64,000 bases of DNA from Diphasiastrum complanatum (Eukaryota > Streptophyta > Lycopodiopsida > Lycopodiales > Lycopodiaceae). The position numbers and the translations under genes are program-made. Location: the NCBI GenBank assembly GCA_029204225.1, contig CM055114.1:11905634-11969633 (forward strand), read 5' to 3'. Shown here in pieces: positions 45,033-57,299 of the stretch; the first letter of the stretch is position 1; the number at the start of each line of letters is the position of its first letter. The notes under the pieces are model-generated. The model was not told where the DNA came from. It did not search any database and saw nothing but the letters and a program-made list of their open reading frames with translations.

Positions 45033-48000
45033 ATGGCGTCTCTCAAGTGCAACGCAGCGCTCATCACCAGCTCCTCGGTCAGATCCTGTGCTCCTGCGCC
45101 ATCGCTGGGCCAGCCTGAAACCCTCTGCCCGCAGTCCCGATCCTTCGGGAACTTCTCGGGCCTTCGTTTGGCTTCCAAAGCCTCTGCTGCCTCTGGCTAT
45201 GGCAAAGCCTGGGCCAGGTCTGAGAGAGCGCTGAGAATCGCTGCCACAGCCACTGTGGAAACAGTCAAGAAAACTGACACGGCTCTGATCGAAAAGTCCA
45301 TCAACACCATCCGTTTCTTGGCCATTGATGCGGTTGAGAAGGCGAATTCCGGGCATCCCGGCTTGCCTATGGGATGCGCTCCTATCGGTCATATTTTGTA
45401 TGACGAAGTGATGAGATACAACCCTAAGAATCCTTACTGGTATAATAGAGATCGATTTGTGCTGTCAGCGGGGCATGGTTGTATGCTCCAATATGCGTTG
45501 CTCCATCTCGCTGGATATGACAGTGTGAAGGTATATTTTTGCTTTCAAATTTAGCTTTTATTTCCATGTCTTTGTCTGGATTCTGTATATATTATGCTAA
45601 ATGTTGATGTAGATGCTCGTCTTGAGAATCTATTTTCACTTTTGATATGCAACAAATTTGCTTCCGTCAAATATTCTATCATTTTCTGTTTTCAATTTCA
45701 CGGTCCGTTGTCTTTCAGATCTTTGCTTGCTTGAGAATCCTGTTTCTGCATATCTAAACGTCGAAGTTTTGAGCGGCTTTGTCTGAGTTGTCCTTTATGA
45801 TTCATGGCAGCATTACAGTTTCTACAGACGCAAAAGTAGATCAATCTGTTGATGGGCATCTAAAGGAAAACTTAAAGCAGTTTAGGATATAGTAGAAAGA
45901 TTGCCATTTTTGTGGTCGTTGGGAGTTTTCCTGCTGAAGTTTGTGTTCGCATGCGCTATGATTAATGAGATATGAGATTGGTTTGAATTTTGCACCTCGG
46001 TTTAGGAAGAAGACTTGAAGCAATTTCGGCAATGGAAAAGCAGGACGCCTGGACATCCTGAAAACTTTGAAACTCCTGGCATAGAAGTAACGACAGGTGC
46101 CTCAGGAGTCTATCATTGAAGTTACCATGCCGTATTTGACTAGAAGAAAAAAGCACACCAGTACTCTGTATTAAAGTTTCATCTTTGACCTTTGTTGAGA
46201 TTTAACTTAGAACTCATTATTTACGCTTTTCTGAGTGGTTATACTTTGCAGGTCCTCTTGGCCAAGGAATTGCGAATGCTGTGGGCATCGCTCTTGCTGA
46301 GAAGCACCTTGCTGCTCGTTACAATAAGCCGGATGCAACAATTGTAGATCATTATACGTAAGCTTTTGCAAAAGTTCCATACTTCTGCTGTGCAATCCTT
46401 GCTCTAGGCAGATGCCAGAGAAGCATCTACTATTTTTAAGTTGAATCTACCTACTATTGCTCTAACCGGATTCATTTTCATTGTCAGTTGACATAGTTTT
46501 CCTACACGTTACATTCTGCATCTGATAGGTATGTCATTGTTGGAGATGGGTGCAATATGGAGGGAGTTTCTAATGAAGCTGCTTCCCTTGCTGGACATTG
46601 GGGACTAGGCAACTTAATTGCTTTCTATGACGATAATCACATCTCCATTGACGGAGACACCGAAATTGCTTTTACTGAAAGAGTGGATGCGCGGTTTGAG
46701 GCCCTGGGGTGGCATACCATTTGGGTAAAGAATGGGAACACTGATTATGATGCTATTCGTGCTGCAATTGAGGAGGCCAAAGCAGTGAAGGATAAGCCAA
46801 CAATGATCAAGGCAAGCTGCATTTATTGTACAAGACATCTATACTTCATGTGAAGTTCAGTTGTTGTAAAGTACTCATTTACTTCGACTTTCTTGATAAA
46901 CTTATATTGCCAACTTTGCAGATCACAACCACAATTGGTTATGGCTCTCCAAATAAAGCAAACTCGTACAGTGTGCATGGGAGTGCCCTTGGGGCCAAGG
47001 AAGTGGAAGCCACTCGCCAGAATCTGGGCTGGCCATATGAACCCTTCTTTGTTCCAGAAGACGTGAAAAGGTAAATACTGTACCAGAAAGAGATAGCCTA
47101 TCTGGCTTGCTCTTCTCTTGTAAGATTTTTGTTAAGTACTGTTTTACTGTGTAATAGTTTTGGAGTGGTTTCTTGTTTGTGACTAATGAGATTGAGGCCA
47201 ATAAAATTTCTCATGAGGTTTTGTTCGTTAGTCATTTAAAAAGCAATTTGCACCTGCATGCTTGCAGCCATTGGAGCTCACACGTGAAAATAGGTGCCAC
47301 TCTGGAGTCAGAATGGAATTCTAAACTAGCTGCATATGAGAAGAAGTATCCTGCAGAAGCTGCAGAGTTTAAAAAGCTTATTAGTGGAGAGCTTCCTGAA
47401 GGTTGGGAGAAAGCACTGCCAGTAAGTTGCTAGTTTGCAGGGTACTTTCTAGAAACTAAAACTAATAAAAGTTTTAAGATGCTCAACGAAAATTTTATAG
47501 TATCTCCCTTATCTGTGTCTTGTGGAATCATTTAGCCAAATCTCACAACTGATGTGAACTTTTTGGACGAATTCTGCACTTTGGTACCAATTCAAGGCAG
47601 TTTTGATCAATCGATACTTTTTGCAACGTTTGCAGGTTTATACTCCAGACAAACCAGCAGAAGCTACTCGCAATCTGTCACAGGCAGTGTTGAATTCACT
47701 CGTGAAGGTCCTTCCCGGACTTTTGGGTGGAAGTGCTGATTTAGCTTCTTCCAACATGACTCTGCTGAAACTGTTTGGCGACTTCCAAAAGAATACGCCT
47801 GCAGAGCGCAATCTCAGATTTGGTGTAAGAGAGCATGGTATGGGAGCCATTGCAAATGGCATTGCGTTGTATGGTGGTGGCCTCATTCCATATGTGGCAA
47901 CATTCTTTGTTTTTACAGATTATATGCGTGGTGCCATTCGAATCTCTGCTCTAAGTGAAGCTGGAGTCATCTATGTAATGACTCATGATTCGATTGGTCT

Positions 48001-48601
48001 CGGAGAAGACGGTCCAACACATCAGCCAATAGAGCATTTGGCTAGCTTTCGAGCAATGCCAAATATTTTGACGCTTCGCCCAGCTGATGGTACTGAAACT
48101 TCTGGAGCTTACAAGGTTGCAGTTGTAAACAGGAAAAGACCGTCTATTCTTGCACTTTCCAGGCAAAAACTTCCACATCTTCCAGGGACATCCATTGAAG
48201 GTGTAGAAAAAGGTGGTTACATAATCAGTGACGACTCATCCAACAACAAGCCAGATCTTATTTTACTTGGCACTGGATCAGAGCTTGAGATTGCTGCTAA
48301 AGCTGCTGAAGTTGTCAGGAAGGAAGGGAAGTCAGTTAGGGTTGTGTCTTTTGTTTGTTGGGAGTTGTTTGAAGAGCAGACACCTGAATACAAAGAATCC
48401 GTTCTGCCTTCATCAGTAACAGCTCGAGTGAGTGTCGAGGCTGGTTCAACTCTTGGATGGGAGAAGTATGTAGGTGCTAAAGGTAAGGCTGTTGGGATTG
48501 ACAGCTTTGGAGCCAGCGCTCCTGCCTCAATTTTGTACAAGGAATTTGGTTTCACTGTTGAGAATGTGGTAGCTAAGGCTAAAGAACTCCTGTCTGCATA
48601 A
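45033..48601 (+). CDS. TKL: Transketolase, chloroplastic
   Basis: Coding exons: 45033-45530, 46006-46096, 46252-46357, 46529-46811, 46922-47070, 47268-47421, 47636-48601. Total 2247 nt, 748 aa, the usual length of plant plastid transketolase. The enzyme moves two-carbon ketol units between sugar phosphates using thiamine diphosphate, in the Calvin cycle and the plastid pentose-phosphate pathway. Residues 1 to about 70 are Ser/Ala-rich and basic with few acids (transit peptide; cleavage likely near LRIAA). Then come ANSGHPG (104-110), SAGHGCML, the thiamine diphosphate motif from GDG (237-239) to DDN (266-268), and the catalytic Glu493 in VREHGMG, followed by the TRPAD-type and C-terminal domains. 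Start chosen because this Met opens the transit peptide in frame with exon 1. All exon phases fit. Intron 4 has a GC donor. No damage seen. Confidence 0.97.
46812..46921 (+). other. GC-AG intron 4 of transketolase
   Basis: Exon 4 ends with AAG at 46811 and the intron begins gcaagc. Exon 5 starts at 46922 after ttgcag. No GT site nearby keeps the conserved join [14 protein letters not shown] donor with a strong AAG|GCAAG context is the known minor class of U2 introns. Confidence 0.9.
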
Positions 48602-49600
48602 ACTCGATTGGTATAGTTAAGCCATATTGCTACTTTAGTTGTTGCCATCTCCTCTTTTGGCTTCTTAGATGCCCCTAGATGGAGCGTGGTGGAGTTCTCC
48701 TTTCACTTCTATACTCTGCATGCTTGGGCTAAATTGGTTGATTTGCTTTTTCACCTCAATCTTGAAAGCAGTTCCATTTTTGACATCACTCACTGCCTCA
48801 AGATGATATAGAAGATCTAAGTAGGATTCTGCAACTCTATGATTTCTTTGTTGTACAGCAGCAATAGTCTGTTGTTCATAACTAATTTTTAGTGCTGTTG
48901 GCTAAATCAAGAAAGGGAATGGCATTTCAAAGGCCATGTCTCTGAGTACTACATATCTTGCATGTCTATTTAATCACAAACTTGTTTGATTTTTTATGTT
49001 TGGAATGTCTGTAACCATCTTGTTGCAGATTTAAGCTTGGTTGAAAAGCTTCTTTTTGTAAGTTGACCGTCTATCATTCCATATTTTAGTTTCTTGGATT
49101 ATAGGGTCAAGGATTTTTTCAAGACCCATGGTTCTTCATTATGCATTAAAGCTAAGCTTTCTCCTAACAAATCTCTCTTTCTTCCTGTTCACACATTTGG
49201 CTCATGTATTTATTACTCAGTACTGAACACAAAGAAAGGTGTCAATTACTCAGATCCAAAGGCTACAATTAATCTGCTTGTTTACATCCAGGTATGAGGA
49301 TTTCACTATGCCTGCTTCCACATTTAGCTTCCTCCTAACAATGCTTTTTGATCCCTTTTTCTTCTTCTTCACATATTTGACTCGTGTATTACAGGCACTG
49401 TTTGTAGTTTCCAGTTAGCAGTTCTTAATGCATATCAGTGAGCACTTAATACAAAGAAAGGTGCTACATACTCAGTTTCAAAGAGCACAAAGGAATTGTT
49501 TTAGTAGGTTACATCCATGATCGAAGTATGGGAATTGCAGTCATTGTTCCTCCTGGAGTACTATGGGCCTAGTCATCCAATATGACCTGGAACTTACTCA
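48602..49600 (+). other. 3' UTR region of transketolase and a nearby duplication
   Basis: No clear poly(A) signal decides the transcript end. At about 49150-49290 and 49320-49520 two similar stretches (cctcctaacaa, cttcttcacatatttgactcgtgtatt, acaaagaaaggtg, tcagtttcaaag) form a degenerate two-copy repeat. No coding gene. Confidence 0.4.
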
Positions 49601-50820
49601 TTAGACACCAAGTAGAAATTGACAAAAAAATTAATAATGACTCTGAAAGACGATGCTTTTCTAAGTTACACGATCTGAATCCAAGTACACATCTTTTTGT
49701 TTGATAGCTCAAGCAGAATATGAGACATATAATGGTGGATATTGGGGAGAGGAGGCAAGGCTGAGGTCTTAAATATTCGAGCAAGTTTTATGAAGCCATC
49801 TTGAGATATTGCGTCTTTTGTGTTGGATGCATCTCTTCAGACAAACTAGGTCCATGTGTTTCAGCTTCGGAGTGTTATCTTATTGCCTGCATGAAAAAAT
49901 GTCAAATGAAGTAGCTTACCCTTCTCCATTATATTATCTTGTTTTTCCTGTTCAAAATCTTCTCTCACTCACATTTAAGGGGTTGTAAAATGAATTCTAC
50001 CTCCTAGACACCAATATAGGTCATATACAATACCTCAGATTCGAAAAGATCCAAGTGGAATCATGCTGTGTAAGTTCTCAAAACACCCCTCCCTCTGTGA
50101 CCCCCATTTTTTTCTTTTTCTTTTTTTTGGCAATCAAGTCACTCGATAGATTTTTACAAATGTAGGGAGTATAATGGCGAAGTCAAAACACCTGGGCTGG
50201 ACTTATTATGGGGCCTTCGGTACAATTAATTGATACACAGAACACATTTATAAACTTTCTAAAAATTTTGGTTATTGAAAAATGGAATCGATGAAGAAAG
50301 TTGAATATGTAATGTCTATTAGACTCGTGAGGAATCGACCAAAATGGTTGATGAGTATTGATGCTTCTTGGTTTCCAATGGGAGTCTTGAACTTTGAACC
50401 AAAGAAGCTTTAGATGTCAAGCTAATAACCAATTGAACCAACCTTGTTGGGTACAAAAAACTAGAGAACAAAGACAATAATGATAAAACTAGAGAACAAA
50501 AGGCTATTTATGCCTAGTAAAAAGCCAAACCTCATAGGGTGGCCAATAAAAGTTTTAAGGACTATCATAAATCCCTTTTTCTCATATTGAGAAATAACGC
50601 TTCACTCACATATTTCTTAACCCTTTTGGATACTAGCTTGCTCTCTTGAAATCTGCAAATTTCAAATATTGTTTGTGCACAAAACTAATCTCATGGGTGA
50701 CAAACCTTCTACTATTAAGGATAGTTTTTTTTCTTTTGGTTACTTTGCAAGGTGAAAGCGATTCAAAATGCCATTTCAAAACTATTGTTGAAGTACTACA
50801 TGAAGTCTTTTCAGACTCTA
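49600..50820. other. No gene recognised
   Basis: AT-rich intergenic sequence; I see no coding region, LTR or tandem repeat. Confidence 0.5.
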
Positions 50821-50826
50821 TACATC

Positions 50827-50942
50827 CACTCCATATTATCATACCCAACGGGGTTGGCTCAGTTGGTTGGCTTGGCATCCAAAGTTTCTTTGGTCCCAGG
50901 TTCGAGCCTCCCCTTGGAAACCAAGAAGCACTCCATATTATC
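50827..50942 (+). mobile_element. 88-bp tRNA-like retroposon (SINE-type) with 14-bp target duplication
   Basis: The insert 50841-50928 is flanked by cactccatattatc at 50827-50840 and 50929-50942. It carries an A-box-like tggctcagttgg (about 50855) and a B-box ggttcgagcct (about 50899), the internal RNA polymerase III promoter of tRNA genes. It has no body and no long tail, so it is either a minimal SINE or a retroposed tRNA-like RNA. It is not a functional tRNA, because no full cloverleaf is evident. Confidence 0.8.
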
Positions 50943-51109
50943 GTCTTCCCACTCGACGAGTCAGTGTATCGTGCTTGAGTTTTTGCCTACCTAGGTTTGA
51001 TTCTATGTGATCCCACGAGTTGATAATACCAAGAAGCATTACTCTTAATTTGTTAGGAGCACCTATATCCTTTCTTTGGTCTCAACGATATAGTCATTTC
51101 AACTGACCA

Positions 51110-52900
51110 TGTCCACAAGTGCTAAAGAGTAGTAATATGCTTATTGGACTACCTAGTATAAAGGAACAAGTTAATGTATGTGATGCATTCGCTAAAAGCA
51201 ATCTAGGCACCAAGTTGCAAAAGTAGCTTATAGGGCCAAAATTTGTGATTGAGATAGTTTGTGGGCCAATGGAAGTAATATCTTCATGAGGTTTCTTCTA
51301 CTTTGTCACATCTGTTGATGATTATTCTACAAAAAAAAAATTCAAGAACAAATATAATGCCTTTGCATCATGTCAAGAGTTTAAAAGAAAAATAAAAACA
51401 TGAAAAGAAGATCAAGATTCTTTGCTTAGATCATGAAGAGAGTTTCAAGAATTTTTTAAAGCTCGTGGAATCATGAGACTACCAACAACAATATATGCTC
51501 CATGAAAAAATGTAGTCAAGAGAAGAAATCATATGATCATGGAGTGTGCTTGTGAATTACTCAAGGGTAAGAATCTTGCTAACTTATTGTGGGCTAAAAG
51601 TGCTCACTCATCAATATACCTCATGAATCCTTCTTCGACAAAAGCTTTGAAATGAACAATTCTTGAAGAGGCCTATAATGGTACAATCCTACATCTCACA
51701 TCTTTGTGGGTGTGGTTAAAAGACCTATGTTCTAATTTTCAAGATAAAGCATGAAAACCTTGATGACAACTCATTAAGTGCATCTTTATTGAATTAAAAT
51801 GATAAATCTAGGGTTTATTGTTTTTACAATGTCGATTCGAGATTGTGGTTGAAAGTAAAAATGTAGTATTTGATGAATATGATATAGGCAAGATGCTACA
51901 ACGAGAGGTTCAAGTGAAAAAAAAAAATTCTGAAGAAATACATGTGAAGTATGAGCCTTAGGAAAAGTTCAAAGAGGTGGTAAGAGAAATTTAGAATGAA
52001 CTTCATGGAAATACATATTTTCCTACTCTTATGCACACTTTTACTTTATGTCATATGTTCTTCACATTAAATTAACCTTTAATTCAGAAGAAGTATCACG
52101 ACGTGATGTTTAGATAAATTCCATGGAAGAAGAATAAGCTTATCATGAAAAACAATACTTGGGACTTATGTGAGTTACCTCTTGGTAAGAAACCTATTTT
52201 TACTAAGTGAATCTATAAAAGGACAAAGCTAGTGATTGCCAAGGGATTTACATTGACAAAAAGAAAGGATAGACTGTAAAGAAACATTCTCATTCTCACG
52301 GAAAGGATGGACTGTAAAGAAACATCCTACCTATATAGCCAAAATGGATACTATTGGAATAATTGTTTCTATAGCAACTCATTTTGAATGGCCACTTTTT
52401 CAAATGGATGAATGGTTTTCTTCAAGAGGAGGTCTATGTAAATTAACCTCATGGTTTCGAGAAAACCTCGTCGTAGGTTAAACAAAGCTTTGTATGGATT
52501 GAAGAAAGCTCCATGAGCTTGATGTTGACACATGGACAAATATTTTAAGCATATTGTTATTTCTTGAAGAATGATGATGGTGTTGTAATAATTGCTATGC
52601 ATGTCGATGATCGTATCAATAATGTCTAAGTTACTGATTAGGCATTGAAGTATTTAGGAGTAATCTACAATGTTTATAACATAAAGAGAGTACATCTATA
52701 ATTTGTTAAAAACATTTGATATGGAATGCTTGTAAGGTACTTGCTACACACTATTTGATCCAAGTCAAAAAAAAATTTGTATGGATAATTGTGAGGATGT
52801 AGAGATTACTCTGTTCATGCAACTAGTTGGTAGCCTAACATTTCTTCCAACTACCAAAGCAAATATTTTCTCTGATATGAGTACGCAAAGTCAATGTCAT
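51110..52900 (+). pseudogene. Heavily decayed Ty1/copia pol
   Basis: Read across frames and stops: LVCGPMEV...FYFVTSVDDYS (integrase, about 51245-51330), ECACELLKGKNLANLLWAKS (about 51540-51605), reverse transcriptase with FEWPLFQMD...GFLQEEVYVN (about 52385-52445), a degenerate HVDD box in KNDDGVVIIAMHVDD (about 52565-52610), and LVGSLTFLPTTKANI (about 52825-52870). Roughly every 20-40 codons is a stop. No LTR was recognised on either side. Confidence 0.72.
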
Positions 52901-52919
52901 GTAGTTAAATTTGAGGTAC

Positions 52920-54700
52920 TTCAATAGTGCCCTATAAAGCTCCTAGGCCCCACAAAGTTCCATTACCTTAATGAATGAAAGTGGGCCCTCTTTAGGTCCT
53001 ATAAGAAAATAAGTGATGAGTGGTTAGTAGTAACTAACCAAAATTTTAACTTAGTTGGCTTTTGAATTTGTCTATAAATTGCCTAGTTACATAAATGGAA
53101 GAAAAATAATCTTTTAGCTCATTTTCATTGTGAGAGATTTAGAGTTTCCTCTATTACTCCTTTGTCAATGTGAGCCATGGGCATCATTTATGTTAGGTCT
53201 CATATGTCCTATCCACATGAGTCATGATGGATTGTACTCCAAACTCTGGAAACATAATAAGTATCAATGGCTAAGTGATTTCCTTTGCTTTTTCATGTGT
53301 CATCGTTGTAAGTGGTATGGATCTTTCTAACTTCTTGGCATTGTGGTTTTATTTTTCCAAGTTTATTTAAATAGGCACATAAATTGTGGTATATGAGCAA
53401 CCAATCCAAATCAAGTCCAAATTTGACATAAATTTATTGGATCTCATTAGTATTTTTAGTTTCTTGAATTTCTTGGTTGATTTTTTTATTAAAAATTTCT
53501 AGAACTATTTATCATAAAGCTTTATCATTTTCTTGTTAGTTTTTTCCCCTTCTAAGCCTAAACATTTCTAGATATATCTTTCTACGAACATCTCCATTTT
53601 TTTGGATTTTGCTAGGAAATGACCAAGTTATGGCCAGTTTAGTGGTTGGTGGTAAATTTGCTTTAAGTTTTATACTTTTGCAAATATGTTCATAATCTTT
53701 TTTATCCCCCCCCCCCCCCCCCCCTTTTTGGGTGTGTGTTGGACCTTTTCTATTTGAGGCCATAGATGTGTAGATAACTATCAAAACTGTTAGATTTGAC
53801 CAAGTCTTGTCATATTTGATTGAAAAAATACAAAGTCATGCCAATTTTGACTACTTAATGTACTTTCTAGTCATTTTCCTTATATCAAGTATTCTTTTAT
53901 CGAATTTTCACATGTAGAGAAATCTTCTTTGGAAGCTTGAAACCATCTCTCATATCCTATTCTTTGCACTTGTTTTTGGTCAATTTGTGCTTGTTTGTAA
54001 TAATTTTGATCCAATAAATTGATTGTTTTAAGTGTTGCCATTGGACTAATAAGCATGCAAGGAATAATACACAAACCTAATCACATCTTGACTCTTTGAA
54101 TTATTGGGAACTCTGCCTTGAGAATTGGATTGCTTGTCAAAATGTGAGTTTCAAATTGACGCATGTTCCATCTTTAAGAAATCTGACAATCAAATCAACT
54201 TCTCCTAATGCTATGAGTCGAATCGCCCCTAATAAGAAACAACTTCATAGTTAATCAAATGGGGCCACTCTAAGCTTTTTTTCAAATACAAAATTAGATA
54301 CCCATACATTAGATTTTGAATACAAGATTAATTTGAAGCGTTGTGGTTTAAGAAAAACTAAATGTCAATATAAGATGAGAAATGTTGTGGCTTAAGAAAA
54401 ACTAAATGTTTTTAGAAGACAGTAATCTTGGCAAATTTCATTGTTCTCTAGTTGCGTTGGACCTGTTCCATAACGTTGATGGATCTGACGTTTGTGGGTA
54501 TTTTTGACATTTGTGATTCATGCTCCTATCATGTTTCTTTGACTTATCCAATGGTATATGGTTAGACTATTGATTTATGGTTTAACTCACACAATTGTCT
54601 TGTCACTTAGCTAATCATTACTCTCATAAAGCTAACCAACTCACATTTTCAATGATTTCTTACTTGCAATGCTCATCTCTTATTGGCACAGGGACAAAAG
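52920..54700. other. No gene recognised; includes a C19 homopolymer
   Basis: AT-rich sequence with a run of 19 C at 53706-53724, which breaks a minus-strand glycine-rich frame. The run length may be unreliable in the assembly. No other structure seen. Confidence 0.5.
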
Positions 54701-54779
54701 ATTGATGATAATGCTTGACACCCTTCAAGATCTAATATATGTACAACAACAACTAGCTCAAAAAGTCAGAGCTGATAAG

Positions 54780-55258
54780 CCGTAAGCGGTAAGTAACAAT
54801 ACTCAAACAAAACACTAATAGAACTCTATGAATCCTTCTCCTCTATGTGTCCTCTCTTCCTATTCTTCTATATTTATCAGCTATTTATACTAAAACAAAA
54901 TAAGCTTATCCAATTAGGGCAACTAAATTAGGTCATAGGTCGCAATTGGCAATTAGCCCTAATGCGTTGTCATCCATCCAATTAGGCCTTCCCGAAAATT
55001 TACTTGCAAAGCAGTTAGGGCAAGCCATAAGCTTCGTAGCTGGTGAAAATGATAATTGTCTTCCTTTGGCATCTTCGACTTTTCTGATAGTTCGTCGAAG
55101 TCGTCCGACATGTCGGAGCCACCTATTGAACGATTCCCAAGTATTTCTACAAACTGTGTAGAAACATGAATAAAACTGCAAAACTGAATAAATGAATGGA
55201 TGTAGATTAAAGATTGATTGTTCGGATGAATCACTCCTGATAATAGAATAATCCAACA
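54780..55258 (-). repeat. 3' LTR of copia element F (far end approximate)
   Basis: On the minus strand TGTTGGATTATTC starts at 55258 directly after the purine tract attaagggggag (55259-55270). A TATAAATA-like promoter box lies at about 54880-54892. The start is nearly the same as that of element B (TGTTGGATTTATC), so B and F share an LTR lineage. The distal end is not defined. Confidence 0.55.
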
Positions 55259-56035
55259 CTCCCCCTTAATCTAAATCTATGAATGCATTGACCTTCAAAC
55301 TTAGTTCTACACAAAATTTTGTGTGTGCATCTAAGCTTGGTGCCTTAGTAAAAATATCAACTGTCATGTTTTGTGTTCGACAGTACTGCAAGTTTATTTC
55401 TTTGTCGAGGACTTTGCTTTTGACATAGTGAGACTTAATTTCAATGTGCTTACTCATAGAATAAAATCTAGGGCTGGCTGATAAAGCAATAGCACTTTGA
55501 TTATCACAAAATAAAGTTGTCAGTGCATATTGTTTCAAACAACATCTAAAAGTATATTTCTTAACCCCGCTTCCTTTGTAGCTTGAGAGACTGCGATATA
55601 CTCTGATTCAGTAGAAGATAGAGCTATCGAAGTTTGCTTACAACTGTTCCATGAAATAGGACCATTGTTGAGGAAGAATGTAAATCTTGATGTGGATTTA
55701 CGAGTGTCTACATCTCCTGCCTAGCTTGCATCTGAGTAACCAATGAGAATATTGAGTTTGTCGTTGTCGACTCTTCATAACAGGCATAAGTCTATAGTAG
55801 CTCGAATATATCTCATAACTATGATAAGAGCTTTCCAATGTGTCATGCTAGGATTAGCCATAAACTGACTTAAGAAACTGACTGCAAAAGCTATGTCTAG
55901 TCTGGTACAGATCATTGCGTACATAAGAGATCTTATTATCGCATGATAAGGATACTCACGCACCTGCTCCTTCTCTTCGACTATCTGAAAACATTGGTCC
56001 TTCAACAATTTGAGTCATAGGTCCATTGGTGAGTG
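55259..56035 (-). pseudogene. Copia element F, RNase H end of pol
   Basis: Minus-strand reading from 56008: EEKEQVREYPYHAIIRSLMY, CTRLDIAFAVSFLSQFMANP; then SDAS*AGDVDTRKSTSRF and ALSSTESEYIAVSQATKEAG (about 55735-55565). From 55538: LFCDNQSAIALSASPRFYSM and the C-terminal TVDIFTKAPSLDAHTKFC. Several stops and frame changes break it. Upstream parts of the element are absent; at about 56040 it meets an unrelated repeat. Confidence 0.88.
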
Positions 56036-56139
56036 AGCTAATTTGCAAATCATCAGATTATGTCTGATCAAAATATTGTGAATGTATCTTTGTTGAGTAA
56101 TGTAGACCAACTTTCGCTTTCTGTCTCTTTGGATTTGAA

Positions 56140-56250
56140 TACCTAGACAGTAATGTTGGAGGGTCTGTGTATATCGAGGCAACGCTAACCATAGCTGATA
56201 AGTGAGAGGGATTTGGCACCCTGCATATATATAGTGGTGCTTTGTAAGTC
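56140..56250. repeat. Dispersed repeat (inverted partner at 20970-21100)
   Basis: The reverse complement carries gggtgccaaatccctctcac and ctatggttagcgttgcctcg, matching 20.98-21.04 kb. Confidence 0.55.
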
Positions 56251-56529
56251 ATTCGACATGTTCATTTCAATAAAAGCAAATTGAACCTCTTACGGATTGA
56301 AATCGGATGTCCTTGCTCCTCTTCTTTCTTTCTCCATCTCTCATGCTTTATTTGGGATTTTGTTATTTGTTGGATTTGCTAATTGTTGGGATTGATCTTT
56401 GTTGTTGGCTGATTATGAAGAATCCCCAAGATACTCGGCCAGAGCTACCCAAGAGCACCTCTCACCTTAGACTGAGGAGGTCTCTGAGAAAATGAGATGA
56501 ACGAAGACTAAGAGCCAAGTATGAGAGCC

Positions 56530-56640
56530 GAGAAATGCTAGTTAGGAATGACAAGCAAGAACCGTGTAAGCCTCATGGTGAATCCCGGAAGATGGAGTGA
56601 CCATGTAGGAATTAATATTTCTAGGCAAAGTAATAAATGC
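56530..56640 (+). repeat. Gypsy LTR-like repeat (second copy near 37680-37870)
   Basis: aaccgtgtaagcctcatggt, gaatcccggaagatggag and accatgtaggaattaatatt correspond block by block to 37.74-37.85 kb. Confidence 0.5.
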
Positions 56641-56844
56641 AAGTAGACCCCTCTTAAAGAAAGTAGAGTGAGCCACCTTTTGATGGTGACCTCTAGTGGA
56701 GAGCATTATTCCACTTGTAATTTGTGTAATGTGGAAATGCCACTAGGATGCCACCTAAGGAGCTCTCTTGCTTATTTAAGAGACTCCCTCTTTGTGAAGA
56801 GGAGCTTTTTATCCACCTGAAAGTCCAGAACCATTAGCCATACA

Positions 56845-57000
56845 AGATGGCTATGCCATTATACAAGGGCCATTGAACAACAAATGTTTCATCTGTGGTG
56901 AAACCGGCCATTTCATGGTTGATTGCCCAGTCAAGACCAAGTACCACGCCGAGTGTCCCGACTGTGTCAGAAAACACAGCTTCAAAGACTACCCAAAACA
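56845..57000 (+). pseudogene. Gypsy-type nucleocapsid fragment
   Basis: LNNKCFICGETGHFMVDCPV (from about 56873) is a CCHC zinc knuckle, followed by CPDCVRKHSFKDYPKQP, a second, damaged one (final Cys replaced by Tyr). The spacing and the following Pro/Lys residues match the third and fourth knuckles of the Gag at 62960-63865 (CFACEKNHRVAECP ... CHDCSYGHCYKDCP). No pol follows. Confidence 0.65.
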
Positions 57001-57299
57001 ACCAAGTAAGATCCTACCTCCCTGCCATGTCAGTTATGAGTACCAGTAGGATCCTCACGACATCACAACATGGGCACCATAGCACCCAGCCGCTCAATCT
57101 GCTGCTCACTCGAGAAGGTTCTTGCAAACTTCTACATTACCACGCAATTCACCAGCTCCATAATGCAGGAAAGAAAAACCGATATTCCGTCATCTGCCAC
57201 AATGTACTGTGGAAATCTGCAATATAGGACAAGAATGGATCCTAAACTGATCCACAAGAGGGATTGGATGTTAGATACAATTGATTAATCAATCTACAC

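Noticed and set aside
56307-56495. 62-codon hydrophobic frame as a small membrane protein gene
   Set aside because: It lies in repeat-derived sequence upstream of an LTR-like block and has no recognisable family or splice context.
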